Source of the DNA: an uncultured Oscillibacter sp.
GTDB taxonomy: Bacteria > Bacillota > Clostridia > Oscillospirales > Oscillospiraceae
NCBI GenBank assembly: GCA_910587705.1
Contig: CAJUMX010000004.1
Coordinates: 124,001 to 188,000, forward strand
Direction of reading: 5' to 3'
Length of the DNA stretch: 64,000 bases
The notes under the pieces are model-generated. The model saw only the letters and a list, made by a program, of their open reading frames with translations. It was not told the DNA's origin and ran no database searches. Positions 1 through 8,686 of the stretch are shown here, piece by piece. The first letter of the stretch is position 1. The number at the start of each line of letters is the position of its first letter. The translations under genes and the position numbers were made by a program.

Positions 1-75
1 AAGGAGGCCATGGAGGACGTCATGGAGCGGTTCAAATCCTACGGACAGCCGGAGGGCAGGAAAACAGGCTATTAA
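1..75 (+). CDS. C-terminal end of an unidentified protein
   Basis: The first 25 codons of the window stay open in frame 1 and end at TAA. They encode a charged tail finishing RKTGY. The hairpin just after the stop suggests this is the real end of a plus-strand gene whose body lies outside the window. There are too few residues to name a family. It converges on the xanthine dehydrogenase operon. Confidence 0.5.
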   Translation, partial: KEAMEDVMERFKSYGQPEGRKTGY

Positions 76-82
76 AAACCTC

Positions 83-117
83 AAACCGGCGGGACGCTGT
101 ATGCGTCCCGCCGGTTT
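83..117. terminator. Bidirectional Rho-independent terminator
   Basis: A perfect 15-bp inverted repeat (83-97 with 103-117) has a 5-nt loop. Read on the minus strand it ends in a T-run (positions 80-74), so it closes the xdh operon. It also lies just after the plus-strand gene end, between convergent genes. Confidence 0.85.
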
Positions 118-121
118 GCCG

Positions 122-628
122 TCACTGGGGCAATTCCTTCCCCAGCCGCTTGTACATGGTTTTCTTCACCGCCCGGAGGATGTTTTCATACCCTGTGCAC
201 CGGCAGAGGTGGCCGGAGAGGAGCTTGCGCAGCTCCGCGTCCGTGTACTCCTTGCCGGATTCCAGAATCTCCACCGCCGTCAGGATGAAGCCCGGAGAGC
301 AGAAGCCGCACTGAATCGCCGCCTCGTCCACAAAGGCCTGCTGGATGTCGGAAAGCTCCCCGTTGGGGCCCAGGAGGCCCTCCAGGGTGCGGACCTTCTT
401 TCCCTCCGCCCAGACGGCCAGGTAAATGCAGGAGTTGAACGCCTCGCCGTCAATCAGCACGTTGCAGGCTCCGCATTCCCCGACCTCGCAGCCCTTCTTG
501 ACCGAGGTCATGCGGAAGTCATTCCGCAGCATGTCGGTGAGGCTGGCCCGGACGTCCACCGTCCGCTCCACGTCCTTGCCGTTAAGGTTGAAACGGACCG
601 TCTGATATTGGATGTTGTGTTTCTCCAT
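122..628 (-). CDS. xdhC: Xanthine dehydrogenase [2Fe-2S] subunit
   Basis: This is the electron-transfer subunit of a three-component molybdenum hydroxylase, carrying electrons from the Mo site to FAD. The plant-type ferredoxin domain has cysteines 47, 52, 55 and 67 (motif CEVGECGAC). The helical second domain has QCGFC (107, 110) and LCRC (142, 144) for the second cluster. At 168 aa it has the usual length for CoxS/XdhC proteins. The start is placed at the ATG inside TGATG, overlapping the xdhB stop, behind GGGAGGTGATC; a GTG one codon upstream is possible. It is the last gene of the operon xdhA-xdhB-xdhC. Family assignment is firm. The exact purine or aldehyde substrate is inferred from the neighbouring subunits and YgfJ-like gene. 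Confidence 0.93.
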   Translation of the reverse strand: MEKHNIQYQTVRFNLNGKDVERTVDVRASLTDMLRNDFRMTSVKKGCEVGECGACNVLIDGEAFNSCIYLAVWAEGKKVRTLEGLLGPNGELSDIQQAFVDEAAIQCGFCSPGFILTAVEILESGKEYTDAELRKLLSGHLCRCTGYENILRAVKKTMYKRLGKELPQ

Positions 629-1509
629 CACAGATCACCTCCCGCCAGTTTCACGGACTCGATGAAGGCCCGCTTCGCGCTCTCCACGGCGATGTGGAGG
701 CGGAAGTCCTTGGCCGCCCGCCAGGAGTCCCGGGGATTGATGTCCTCCTTGACGGCCTGGGCGAACCGCTCCGCCAGCTCCAGGCTGACGGGCTGTCCGG
801 CGGCCAGTTTCTCCGCCGTTTCGGCCCGCAGGGGCACGGGGCCCGCCACGCCGAAGGCAACCCTTGCCCGCTCCACCGTTTTCTTATCGGCGGAGAGGCG
901 GACGTTGACGGAGGTCCCCAGGGTGGCGATGTCCATGGCGTTTCGCATGGCGTACTTGATATAGTGGCCGAAGAAGTTTCTATAACTTTCTTTCGGAATC
1001 AGGATGGCGGTTTGAATCTCGCCCTCCCGGAGGTCCACCTTGCCCGCCTTGATGTAGAAGTCCTGAATGGGCTGGCGGCGGACGCCGTTAGGTCCCGTCA
1101 GCTCCACAATGGCCTCCCAGGCGTGGAGGGTGGAAGCGGAGTCGGCGGAGGTGACGCCGTTGCAGGTGTTTCCGCCGATGGTGCCGATGTTTCGAATCTG
1201 GGGGCCGCCCACCTGGTCCACCGCCTCCCCCAGGACGTTGATGTATTTTTGAATCAAGGGGTCCCGGGTGATGTGGGAAAAGCTGGTAAGGGCGCCGATA
1301 CGAAGGGTCCCGTCGGCGTCCAGGAACACGCCCCGGATCTCGTCCAGGGTCTGGATGGAGATGAACTCCGCCCCAGCCCGCTTGCCCTCCCGCATCTGGA
1401 CCAGCACGTCAGAGCCTCCGGCGATGATCTGAGCCTCGGGATGGGCAAGGCGCAGGGCCACGGCGTCCTTCACACTTTTGGCCTGGTATAAGGCTTTCAT
1501 GTCATACAT
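628..1509 (-). CDS. xdhB: Xanthine dehydrogenase FAD-binding subunit
   Basis: This is the FAD subunit that passes electrons from the iron-sulfur subunit to NAD or another acceptor. The N-terminal half has the CO-dehydrogenase flavoprotein fold signature: IIAGGSDVLV near residues 28-37 and the RNIGTIGGN motif near 107-115, which contact FAD. The C-terminal CO_deh_flav_C domain follows (about residues 180-290). The 293-aa length matches XdhB/CoxM. It starts 15 nt after the xdhA stop and overlaps xdhC, so translation is probably coupled. The set could instead be a related purine hydroxylase. Confidence 0.92.
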   Translation of the reverse strand: MYDMKALYQAKSVKDAVALRLAHPEAQIIAGGSDVLVQMREGKRAGAEFISIQTLDEIRGVFLDADGTLRIGALTSFSHITRDPLIQKYINVLGEAVDQVGGPQIRNIGTIGGNTCNGVTSADSASTLHAWEAIVELTGPNGVRRQPIQDFYIKAGKVDLREGEIQTAILIPKESYRNFFGHYIKYAMRNAMDIATLGTSVNVRLSADKKTVERARVAFGVAGPVPLRAETAEKLAAGQPVSLELAERFAQAVKEDINPRDSWRAAKDFRLHIAVESAKRAFIESVKLAGGDL

Positions 1510-1524
1510 ACGCTGGGCCCTCCT

Positions 1525-3822
1525 TTAGTCGTTGATGAGCCCCGCCTCTTTGAACTTTCGATAGAGGACGTGGGGCGTGATGGGGCAGGAATCGATGGCC
1601 ACGCCGGTGGCGTTCAAAACGGCGTTCCGAATGGCCGGTGCGCCGGAGCAGGCCGGGGGCTCGCCCAGGGCCTTGGTGCCGTAAGGGCTGGTAGGCTCCG
1701 GGTTCTCCACAAAAGCGGCCTCCAGAGTGGGGTGGTCCATGAAGGTGGAGAGCTTATAGTCCAGCAAGTTGTTGTTCAGGGGCTTGCCGGTCCTTTCGTC
1801 GAACTTCAATTCCTCGGAAAGACCGTAGCCGATGGCCATGGACATGCCGCCGTGGACCTGGGCCTCCGCCAGGGCGGGGTTGATGAGCGTGCCGCAGTCG
1901 TGGACGTTCACCAGCCGCAGAAGGGTTGCCTTGCACATGGGAATGTCCACTTCCACCTCCGCGAAGGAGCAGCCGAAGGAATAGGCGTTGGATTTGATTT
2001 GGGCGGTGGTCTCGGCGGTGATATGGCGGCTGCTCTCCAGGGAGTACAGGCTTTCCGTCGCCAGGTCCCCCAGGGATTTCAGAACGCGCCCGTCGCTCTT
2101 GCGGACGATCTGCCCGTCCACCAGGTCCAGGTTGGAAACAGGCATCCGGGTCTGCTCGTGGGCAACGTTTAAGATGCGCTCCCGCAGGGCTAGGGCCGTC
2201 TGCATGATGGAAAAGCCGCCGATGTAGGTCTGCCGGGAGGCGTAGGCCCCGGTGCCGAAGGGGGTAATATCCGTGTCCTGGGTGGAGACCACGTGGACGT
2301 CGCCTAGGGGAATTCCCACGGCGTCCGCCACCATCTGGGAATAGGCCGTGTCGCAGCCCTGGCCGATCTCCGTCTCGCCGGTCTGGAACTGGAGGGAGCC
2401 GTCCTGGTTCAAAACCATCCGGCAGGAGGAGGATTCCAGAGAGATGGGCCACACGGCGGTATTGTACCAGAATACCGCCAGCCCCACGCCCCTGCGGACC
2501 GGGCCGGTCTGGTTTTGGTATTCCTCAAACTTTCTCCGGTAGTCCAGCAGCTCCAGAGCCTTGTCCATGCACTGGTTGAAGGTGTCGGAATAGAGCTCGT
2601 TCTTGGAAAAGCCGTCCACATAGCCCATGGGCATCAGGTTTTTCCGGCGGAATTCCAGGGGGAACATGTGAATCGCCTTGCAGATGTCGTCAATGTGGCT
2701 CTCCCCGGCGAACATGGCCTGGGGGATGCCGTAGCCCCGCATAGCCCCGGCGGAGGGACGGTTCGTGTACACCGTCCAGCTGTCGCACTCTACATTGGGG
2801 CAGGGGTAGAGCTGGGGGAAGGCATTCATACCCTTGGCCACGATGCCGTGGCCATGGGAGGCGTAGGCCCCCTGGTTGGAAAAGGCCTCCAGCTTCCGGG
2901 CGACCAGGGTCCCGTCGGGCCGGACATAGGAAATGATGTGGGTGCGGATGGCGTGGCGGACCCGGTTGGAAACGAAGGTCTCCTCCCGGCTGCACTCCAG
3001 CTTCACCAATCGTCCTCCGACCTTCGTGGAGCACCAGGCGCACAGGGGCTCGTACAGCGCGTCCTGCTTGTTGCCAAATCCACCGCCAATGTAGGGCTTG
3101 ATGATCCGGACCCTGCCCCAGGGGAGGCCCAAGGCCTGGCCCACCACCCGGCGGACAATGTGGGGTATCTGGGTGGAGCTGACCACCACCACCCGGCCCG
3201 CCTCCTCGTAGGCGAAGCAGCCGTGGTTTTCAATGTGGCAGTGCTGGACGGTGGGGGTGTCGTACCAGCCCTCCACCTTGATGAGGCCGGGCTCCTGCCG
3301 GGCGGTTTCATAATCTCCCCGGCGGACGTCGGAGTGAGCCAGAATGTTGCCCGGATACCGCTCTTCATGGAGCTGGGGCGCGCCGTCCTTCATAGCCTCC
3401 TGGACATCCAGGACGAAGGGCAGCTCCTCGTACTCCACCCGGATAGCCCGGACGGCCTGGGAGGCAGCCACCTCATCCTCGGCGATGACTACGGCCACCT
3501 CGTCGCCGTAGTAGCGGACATGCTGGTTTAAAAGCTTCCGGTCCGCCACGTCCTGGTGGTGGGGGTCCGTGGACCAGGGATGGCCCGCCGTGGGAAACTC
3601 AATGTCCGGCGCGTCAAAGCAGGTCAGGACCTTTACCACACCGGGGACGGCCTCCGCCGCCGAGGTATCCACGGACTTCACAAAGCCGTGGGCAATGGTG
3701 GAATGGCAGATTTTCGCAATCAGGGCGCTGCGGTCACAGAGGTCGTCCATGTATTTGGCCCGGCCTGTGGCCTTTTCGTAAGCGTCCACCCGGATCACGC
3801 TCTTGCCGACGCTTTTGCTCAT
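1525..3822 (-). CDS. xdhA: Xanthine dehydrogenase molybdenum-binding subunit
   Basis: This is the catalytic subunit, hydroxylating purines at the molybdopterin site. It has an N-terminal aldehyde oxidase a/b hammerhead (about residues 15-125) followed by the Mo-binding domain. GGGFGNK (246-252), RGYGIPQ, the EIGQG loop and GEPP (catalytic Glu721) are present. The open frame runs 203 codons further upstream, but the start is placed at ATG 3822 because AAAGGAGG precedes it and the residues from MSKSVGK onward match the family start; the extension would also overlap the divergent gene. At 765 aa the length is normal. Xanthine is the likely substrate from subunit set and neighbours, but nicotinate-like heterocycles cannot be excluded. 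Confidence 0.92.
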   Translation of the reverse strand: MSKSVGKSVIRVDAYEKATGRAKYMDDLCDRSALIAKICHSTIAHGFVKSVDTSAAEAVPGVVKVLTCFDAPDIEFPTAGHPWSTDPHHQDVADRKLLNQHVRYYGDEVAVVIAEDEVAASQAVRAIRVEYEELPFVLDVQEAMKDGAPQLHEERYPGNILAHSDVRRGDYETARQEPGLIKVEGWYDTPTVQHCHIENHGCFAYEEAGRVVVVSSTQIPHIVRRVVGQALGLPWGRVRIIKPYIGGGFGNKQDALYEPLCAWCSTKVGGRLVKLECSREETFVSNRVRHAIRTHIISYVRPDGTLVARKLEAFSNQGAYASHGHGIVAKGMNAFPQLYPCPNVECDSWTVYTNRPSAGAMRGYGIPQAMFAGESHIDDICKAIHMFPLEFRRKNLMPMGYVDGFSKNELYSDTFNQCMDKALELLDYRRKFEEYQNQTGPVRRGVGLAVFWYNTAVWPISLESSSCRMVLNQDGSLQFQTGETEIGQGCDTAYSQMVADAVGIPLGDVHVVSTQDTDITPFGTGAYASRQTYIGGFSIMQTALALRERILNVAHEQTRMPVSNLDLVDGQIVRKSDGRVLKSLGDLATESLYSLESSRHITAETTAQIKSNAYSFGCSFAEVEVDIPMCKATLLRLVNVHDCGTLINPALAEAQVHGGMSMAIGYGLSEELKFDERTGKPLNNNLLDYKLSTFMDHPTLEAAFVENPEPTSPYGTKALGEPPACSGAPAIRNAVLNATGVAIDSCPITPHVLYRKFKEAGLIND

Positions 3823-3871
3823 TGGGTGCCCTCCTTTTCTATTACAACTTCGCTCCCGGGAAAGGGGGTGC

Positions 3872-3901
3872 TTGACTGGGCGGGAGAAAAGAGGATATAC
3901 T
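3872..3901 (+). promoter_or_regulatory. Sigma-A promoter of the mocA-like gene
   Basis: TTGACT at 3872-3877 and TATACT at 3896-3901 are separated by 18 bp. Transcription would begin near 3908, about 35 nt before the ATG. It lies in the 120-bp region divergent to xdhA. Confidence 0.75.
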
Positions 3902-3942
3902 ATGTTTATAAAACCATTTGCTAACGATAGGGGTTGCAGGAT

Positions 3943-4518
3943 ATGCCGAAAACATTGGGCTGTGTTGTGATGGCGGCGGGAAACGCCCGCCGGTTTGGGG
4001 AAAACAAGCTGGCCGCCGAGCTTGACGGCCGGAGCCTGATTCTCCGGGCGCTGGAGGCTGTTCCCGGGGAGGAATTCAAACGGGTCGCGGTGGTAACCCA
4101 ATACCCGGAGGTCCTGGAGCTGGCGGAGCGGTTTCGCTTCTCCGCCATCCGGAACGAGCACCCGGACTGGGGCATCAGCCACACCATCCACCTGGGACTG
4201 GAATCCCTGGGAGACTGCGCCGCCGCCATGTTCCTGGTCAGCGACCAGCCTCTTTTGAAGTGGGAGAGCGTCAAGGCCCTGGTGGAGCTCTGGCGCTCCC
4301 AGCCGGAGAAAATCGCCGCCCTGGCTCACGGCGGGGTCCGGGGAAATCCCTGCGTCTTTCCCGCCCGCTTCTTCCCGGAGCTGCTGGCCCTTCGAGAGGA
4401 CCACGGGGGAAACACCGTTATCCGGCGACATGAGGAGGACCTGATACTGCTGGAAGCGCCGGAGGAGGAGTTAACCGACGTGGATACGCCGGAGGCCCTG
4501 GCGGAATTGAGCCGGTAG
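3943..4518 (+). CDS. Molybdenum hydroxylase accessory nucleotidyltransferase (YgfJ/MocA family)
   Basis: This is a GT-A-fold cytidylyl/guanylyl-transferase-like protein that matures the molybdopterin cofactor for xanthine-dehydrogenase-type enzymes. It starts with the nucleotide-binding loop VMAAGNARRFGENK (close to the family LAAGxSxRMGxxK), has MFLVSDQP as the metal-binding Asp segment, and GNPCVFP as the conserved C-terminal motif. At 192 aa it is of normal length. The start is ATG 3943 with TAGGGG nine bases upstream; a TTG at 3934 is less likely. It lies between two xanthine dehydrogenase loci, which is the genome context of the YgfJ subgroup linked to selenium-dependent hydroxylases. 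Whether it transfers CMP or another nucleotide is not shown. Confidence 0.85.
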   Translation: MPKTLGCVVMAAGNARRFGENKLAAELDGRSLILRALEAVPGEEFKRVAVVTQYPEVLELAERFRFSAIRNEHPDWGISHTIHLGLESLGDCAAAMFLVSDQPLLKWESVKALVELWRSQPEKIAALAHGGVRGNPCVFPARFFPELLALREDHGGNTVIRRHEEDLILLEAPEEELTDVDTPEALAELSR

Positions 4519-4524
4519 GATTTC

Positions 4525-4557
4525 AGCCGGGGCGGACTGCCGCCCCGGCTCTTTGTA
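4525..4557. terminator. Terminator between convergent mocA-like gene and xdhD-type gene
   Basis: A perfect 11-bp stem (4525-4535 with 4540-4550) has the loop ACTG. CTTTGT follows on the plus strand. It fills the 39-bp gap between the two convergent stops. Confidence 0.8.
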
Positions 4558-7107
4558 TCACTTTTTCGCGTAGGGTGTCCCCTCCAGGGGCAGGGCCGTG
4601 CGGCGCTTTCCGTCGTAGCGGAAATAGGCGTCGGCAATGGCCGGAGCGGTGGGAATTGAGGTGATCTCCCCAATGCCGATGGCTCCGCAGGCCACGTTCA
4701 GCCCCTCCTTCTCCACAATGATGGGGACAATCTCCGGCACCTGATTGGCCCGGAACAGCCCCAGGGTACCGAATTTCACGTTGGGCTTGCAGTCGGTCAA
4801 CGGGTAGCGCTCCGTCAGGGCGTAGCCCATAGACATCACCACGCCGCCCTCGATTTGGCCCTCCACCGACAGGGGATTCACCGCCTTGCCCACGTCGTGG
4901 GCGGCCACGATCTGCCGCAGCTTCCCGTCCTCGTCCAGAATACACACCTGGGTGGCATAGCCATAGGCGATGTGGCTGACAGGGTTGGGCACGTCGGCCC
5001 CCAAAGGGTCCGTTTTGCCCAGGTACTCGCCGCAAAACTCCCGGCCGTTCAGGGAGTTAAGGCCCCCCTCCTCCAAAGCCGCCCGCAATCCCTCACAGGC
5101 TCGGCGGCAGGCCTCGCCGGTGAACAGGGTCTGGCGGGAACCGGAGGTGGTGCCGGAGTCCGGCGCGAAATAGGTATTCGACCGCTCATAAACCACGCTC
5201 TCATGAGGAAGGCCCGTCTGGTCGCAGATCATCTGGGTCAGCACCGTGCCCAGGCCCTGACCGATGCAGGAGGCCCCGGCGAAGATATGGACCTTGCCGT
5301 CCTCCACCGTCAGCCGGACCCGACCCGTGTCCGGGATACCCACGCCTACGCCGGCGTTCTTCATGGCACAGGCGAGGCCGGCGTACTTGGCCTTTTCGTA
5401 GTAGGGCTTCACCGCCTCCAGGGTCTCCACCAGGCCGGTGGACTCATCCACAATCTGGCCGTTTGGCAGCTCCTGGCCCGGGCGAATGGCGTTGCGGTAG
5501 CGGATTTCCCAGGGGCTAATGCCCACTAGGTCCGCCATCTGGTTTAAAAGGCTCTCGATACAAAAGCAGGTCTGGGTAACGCCAAAGCCCCGGAAGGCCC
5601 CAGCGGGGGGATTGTTGGTGTACCAGGCCCAGCCATCAATCTCAAAGTTCTGGTAATTGTAAGGCCCGGCGGCGTGGGTACAGGCCCGCTCCAGCACCGG
5701 CCCACCTAAGGAGGCGTAAGCGCCGGTGTCCGCCACTACGCTGGCCTTCACCCCCTGGATGACGCCGTTTTCGTCGCAGCCCAGGGTAAACTCCATCTCC
5801 ATGGGATGCCGCTTGGGGTGGATCAGCAGGCTCTCCGCCCGGCTGAGCTTCACCTTCACCGGGCGCTTTGTCAAATAGGCCACCAGCGCGGCGTGGTGCT
5901 GGACCGTCACGTCCTCCTTGCCGCCGAAGCCGCCGCCCACCAGGCAGTTTTGGACCTTCACCTTCTCCGGCGGGAGGCCCAACATCCCCATGGTCTCATG
6001 CTGGGTGTCGTAGGTCCCCTGGTCCGTGGAGAGGACCATCACCCCGTCCCCGTCGGGATAGGCCACGGCGCACTCCGGCTCTAAGAAGGCATGCTCCGTC
6101 CAGGGGGTGGAGAATTTCTCCGTCAGCACATGCTTGGCTTTCGCAATGGCCGCTTCCGGGTCGCCCCGCTGGATGTGTTTGTGGGCCAGGAGATTCCCCT
6201 CCCGGTGGACCAGGGGCGCGCCCTCCGCCATGGCCTCCTGGGGGCTGCGAACCATGGGCAGCTCCTCATACTCCACCTTCACCAGGGCCTTGGCCTTGGT
6301 AAGGGTTTCCTGGTCCTCGGCGGCCACGATGCAGATGGCGTCGCCTAAATAGTGGGTGATATCCCCCACGGCAATCATGGTGTCCCAGTCCTTTTTCAGG
6401 TGGCCCACCTTGTTGCTGCCGGGGATGTCGGCGGCGGTAAAGACGCCCACCACGCCGGGCAGGGCCTTGGCCTCCTCGGTGTGAATCGCCAGGACCCGGG
6501 CCCTGGGGTATTGGGAGCGGACGGCGGAGGCATAAAGCATGCCGTCCATGTACACGTCGTCGGGATAGATTCCCGTTCCGGTGACTTTCTCCTCCACGTC
6601 CACCCGGGGCACCCGAGCTCCCAAGGACCAATCGGAGGGGATTTCAGGGACCGCCCCGGCCCGAAGCAGCTCCGCCGCCAGCAGGATGGCGTCGATAATT
6701 TTTACATAGCCGGTGCACCGGCAGATGTTGTTGCGGATGGCGAAGGCCGCCTCCTCCCGGGTGGGGCTTTGGTTCCCGTCCAGAAGGGCCTTGGCGCACA
6801 TCACCATGCCCGGAATGCAGAAGCCGCACTGGACCGCCCCGGCCTGGCCGAAGGCGTATGTATAAACCTGCTTTTCAAAATCCGTCAGGCCCTCCACGGT
6901 GAGGACGGTTTTCCCCTCCAGCTTGTCCGTCTGGGGAATACAGGCCCGGGTGGGCTTGCCGTCGATCAGCACCGTGCAGGTGCCGCAGGCGCCCTCGCTG
7001 CATCCGTCCTTCACGGAGGTCAGCCCCAAATCGTCCCGCAGGAAACGGATCAGCTTCTGGTTCTTCTCCACGGTGACTGGTTTGCCGTTTACGGTAAATG
7101 CCGCCAT
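4558..7107 (-). CDS. xdhD: Single-chain selenium-dependent-type xanthine dehydrogenase (2Fe-2S plus Mo domains)
   Basis: This 849-aa protein fuses the two-cluster iron-sulfur domain (Cys36, 41, 44, 56 and Cys94, 97, 129, 131) to a full molybdenum-binding domain from about residue 165. Mo-domain motifs are GGGFGGK, FRGFGVTQ and GIGEIT (catalytic Glu814). This two-domain layout is that of the XdhD/selenium-dependent xanthine dehydrogenase family, which lacks a fused FAD domain. It has its own promoter and a palindrome at its 5' end. Selenium dependence cannot be seen in sequence because the selenido ligand is added post-translationally; it is inferred from family resemblance and the YgfJ-like neighbour. 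The assembly genes yqeB and yqeC are not in the window. The symbol is by homology. Confidence 0.87.
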   Translation of the reverse strand: MAAFTVNGKPVTVEKNQKLIRFLRDDLGLTSVKDGCSEGACGTCTVLIDGKPTRACIPQTDKLEGKTVLTVEGLTDFEKQVYTYAFGQAGAVQCGFCIPGMVMCAKALLDGNQSPTREEAAFAIRNNICRCTGYVKIIDAILLAAELLRAGAVPEIPSDWSLGARVPRVDVEEKVTGTGIYPDDVYMDGMLYASAVRSQYPRARVLAIHTEEAKALPGVVGVFTAADIPGSNKVGHLKKDWDTMIAVGDITHYLGDAICIVAAEDQETLTKAKALVKVEYEELPMVRSPQEAMAEGAPLVHREGNLLAHKHIQRGDPEAAIAKAKHVLTEKFSTPWTEHAFLEPECAVAYPDGDGVMVLSTDQGTYDTQHETMGMLGLPPEKVKVQNCLVGGGFGGKEDVTVQHHAALVAYLTKRPVKVKLSRAESLLIHPKRHPMEMEFTLGCDENGVIQGVKASVVADTGAYASLGGPVLERACTHAAGPYNYQNFEIDGWAWYTNNPPAGAFRGFGVTQTCFCIESLLNQMADLVGISPWEIRYRNAIRPGQELPNGQIVDESTGLVETLEAVKPYYEKAKYAGLACAMKNAGVGVGIPDTGRVRLTVEDGKVHIFAGASCIGQGLGTVLTQMICDQTGLPHESVVYERSNTYFAPDSGTTSGSRQTLFTGEACRRACEGLRAALEEGGLNSLNGREFCGEYLGKTDPLGADVPNPVSHIAYGYATQVCILDEDGKLRQIVAAHDVGKAVNPLSVEGQIEGGVVMSMGYALTERYPLTDCKPNVKFGTLGLFRANQVPEIVPIIVEKEGLNVACGAIGIGEITSIPTAPAIADAYFRYDGKRRTALPLEGTPYAKK

Positions 7108-7160
7108 AAAAAACTCCTTGCTTCCGTGCCCGCCCTCGGTCCCACGGCCATGTTGTATTC

Positions 7161-7178
7161 GGAAAGGTCAACCTTTCC
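7161..7178. promoter_or_regulatory. Palindromic operator candidate at xdhD transcription start
   Basis: GGAAAGGT-CA-ACCTTTCC is a perfect 8-bp inverted repeat. It covers roughly +4 to +21 relative to the predicted start of transcription, a position suited to a repressor. The regulator is unknown. Confidence 0.5.
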
Positions 7179-7188
7179 GTTGTTGTTC

Positions 7189-7217
7189 ATTATACATGAA
7201 CTTCCCTTGCTGCGCAA
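7189..7217 (-). promoter_or_regulatory. Sigma-A promoter of the xdhD-type gene
   Basis: Read on the minus strand, TTGCGC (7217-7212) and TATAAT (7194-7189) are 17 bp apart. The promoter lies just after the thiamine pyrophosphokinase stop, so xdhD is transcribed on its own. Confidence 0.78.
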
Positions 7218-7247
7218 CCACACTTTTGTCATTTCGTTATTCTATCT

Positions 7248-7877
7248 CTAGTCTAACGATTCCAGCTCCCAGCCCACCGCCAGCGCGCCTTTTCGGACGG
7301 CGATGCGCGCTTCCGGCTCCAGAATATGATTGCTGACCCCCAGTGGAACGTCCGGGGTCAGCAGCGCATCCCGCAGAGGGTACTGAAAGCCCTCCTCATC
7401 CACGCCCTCCGCCTGGTCTCCCAGGCAGAAAGCCGAAAACAGCCCCCACTCCACCGTGCGGGGAATCATCAGCGCCTCGTTTTCCAGAACAGTCCAAATG
7501 AAATCGTCGTCATAAAGGAAACCCCTGGCTCCCCTCCGGCGGAGGAACAGCAGGGATTGGAGATTCGCCAGCGTGTGATCCAGACGCTTTCCCCCTGTGC
7601 CGCCATAAATATAAAAGGTATCGTACATTTGTTCCAGCCCGACCTTGAGCGCGGCCAGCGTGTCCGTGTCGTCCTTCTCCACCGGCAAGCGGCGGACCTG
7701 GGCAAAGTTTGCCGGTGGCTCCATGGAGTCAAAGTCCCCCAGAAGAAGGTCTGGCTGGAGCCCTTCTTTCAGACAGATTTCATAGCCCGCATCGGCGGCG
7801 ATGACGAAATCGCCGGGGCCGGGCCGCTCCCGCAGACCGTAAAAGCTCCCGGCGGCGAAGATGAAACAGCGGTTCAT
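7248..7877 (-). CDS. thiN: Thiamine diphosphokinase
   Basis: It transfers pyrophosphate from ATP to thiamine to make thiamine diphosphate in the cytoplasm. The N-terminal half carries the TPK catalytic motifs in order: ADAGYE, LLGDFDS, the acidic EKDDTDT stretch, and GGTGGKRLDHTLANL, which bind nucleotide and metal. The C-terminal beta-sandwich ends with the vitamin-binding-type segment PLGVSNH. The 209-aa length is typical. The start is ATG 7877 with AGGAGAACC upstream. No TPP riboswitch lies upstream. It shares its strand with xdhD but is separated from it by a promoter. Confidence 0.92.
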   Translation of the reverse strand: MNRCFIFAAGSFYGLRERPGPGDFVIAADAGYEICLKEGLQPDLLLGDFDSMEPPANFAQVRRLPVEKDDTDTLAALKVGLEQMYDTFYIYGGTGGKRLDHTLANLQSLLFLRRRGARGFLYDDDFIWTVLENEALMIPRTVEWGLFSAFCLGDQAEGVDEEGFQYPLRDALLTPDVPLGVSNHILEPEARIAVRKGALAVGWELESLD

Positions 7878-7947
7878 GGCAGGTTCTCCTTTGCATCGTG
7901 ATTCGGCCCTTTGATTATAACAGCTTTATCCGGCAAAGGCCAGTCCT

Positions 7948-8193
7948 TCAGCGGGGCTCCTTCAGCGCATGCTCAATGTCCAGGACGATACTGCTCATTT
8001 TCACATCCAGCGCAAGGCTGATCCGGTACAGCGTCTCTAGGGTGGGCTTCCGCCCGCCCCGCTCAATGGCGCTGAGGTGGGTCCTGCCGATATCCGCCAA
8101 GCCGCTCAACACCTCCTGGGTCACACCCTTCCGGAGCCGGTAGGCGGCAATCACCTCGCCCACCACCACGGGATCCAAGCGCATCTCGCTCAT
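7948..8193 (-). CDS. Small XRE-family helix-turn-helix regulator
   Basis: This protein is one DNA-binding domain of about 80 aa. The Cro/C1-type HTH runs from IAAYRLRKGVTQEVLSGLA through RTHLSAIERGGRKPTLETL, including the usual recognition-helix Ser and the ERG/P turn. The start is set at ATG 8193 because AAGAGGTGA lies at correct spacing; a GTG three codons earlier would sit on top of the ribosome-binding site. No effector domain is present, so it is probably an autoregulator or regulates thiN next door. The target is not known. Confidence 0.85.
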   Translation of the reverse strand: MSEMRLDPVVVGEVIAAYRLRKGVTQEVLSGLADIGRTHLSAIERGGRKPTLETLYRISLALDVKMSSIVLDIEHALKEPR

Positions 8194-8327
8194 GTTCATC
8201 ACCTCTTAAAAAGTGTATCCGAAAAAAAGTGGTGTATCGAACGCATATGTTGACATTTGAATACTTATGTGTTACTATTTCCCAGAGGAACGCACGATAT
8301 TTGCAACAAAGAAAACAGGAGGCGGGG

Positions 8328-8681
8328 ATGGCTGCAATAATCTCCGGGGCGGCGCTGCTCTGGCTTGCCGGGACGGCGGGTCGATGGCGCTGTTTTCAAA
8401 AGATGGGCTGTCGGGGCTGGGAAGCGGCGATTCCGTTTTACCGGACATGGCTGTTGTTCCATGAGCTCTACGGCAGCGGCCGGAGGGCCCTCCGGCTGCT
8501 CCTGCCTTTTTATAATGTCTATGTCCTCCTTAGGCTGGGCATGGACCTGGCTTTCGCCTTCAACCGAAGTGCGAGGTTTGGCCTGGGGCTGGCGTTACTC
8601 CCTTCCTTCTTTTTCCCCCTCCTGGGCTTTGGAGGCGCCGTCTATCTGGACGGCTCCCTGTTGGTGAAATCAGGTCAATAA
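8328..8681 (+). CDS. Small multi-pass membrane protein (DUF5684-like)
   Basis: This 117-aa integral membrane protein has hydrophobic segments at its start, at WEAAIPFYRTWLLFHELYG, and twice in the C-terminal half. The GWEAAIPFYRTW and LLLPFYNVYVLL blocks resemble the DUF5684 family, where each membrane segment begins with a similar WxxxIPFYN element. The start is ATG 8328 preceded by AGGAGGCGGGG; the longer upstream frame lacks such a site. A strong terminator follows. The function is unknown in the family. Confidence 0.7.
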   Translation: MAAIISGAALLWLAGTAGRWRCFQKMGCRGWEAAIPFYRTWLLFHELYGSGRRALRLLLPFYNVYVLLRLGMDLAFAFNRSARFGLGLALLPSFFFPLLGFGGAVYLDGSLLVKSGQ

Positions 8682-8686
8682 ATTCC

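Noticed and set aside
3823..4431. 203-codon N-terminal extension of xdhA
   Set aside because: The frame is open by composition only; the strong ribosome-binding site and the family start are at 3822, and the extension would lie antisense to the mocA-like gene.
7248..7947. TPP riboswitch near thiamine pyrophosphokinase
   Set aside because: The upstream 70 bp have no THI-box sequence (CTGAGA, ACCTGA) and no suitable structure.
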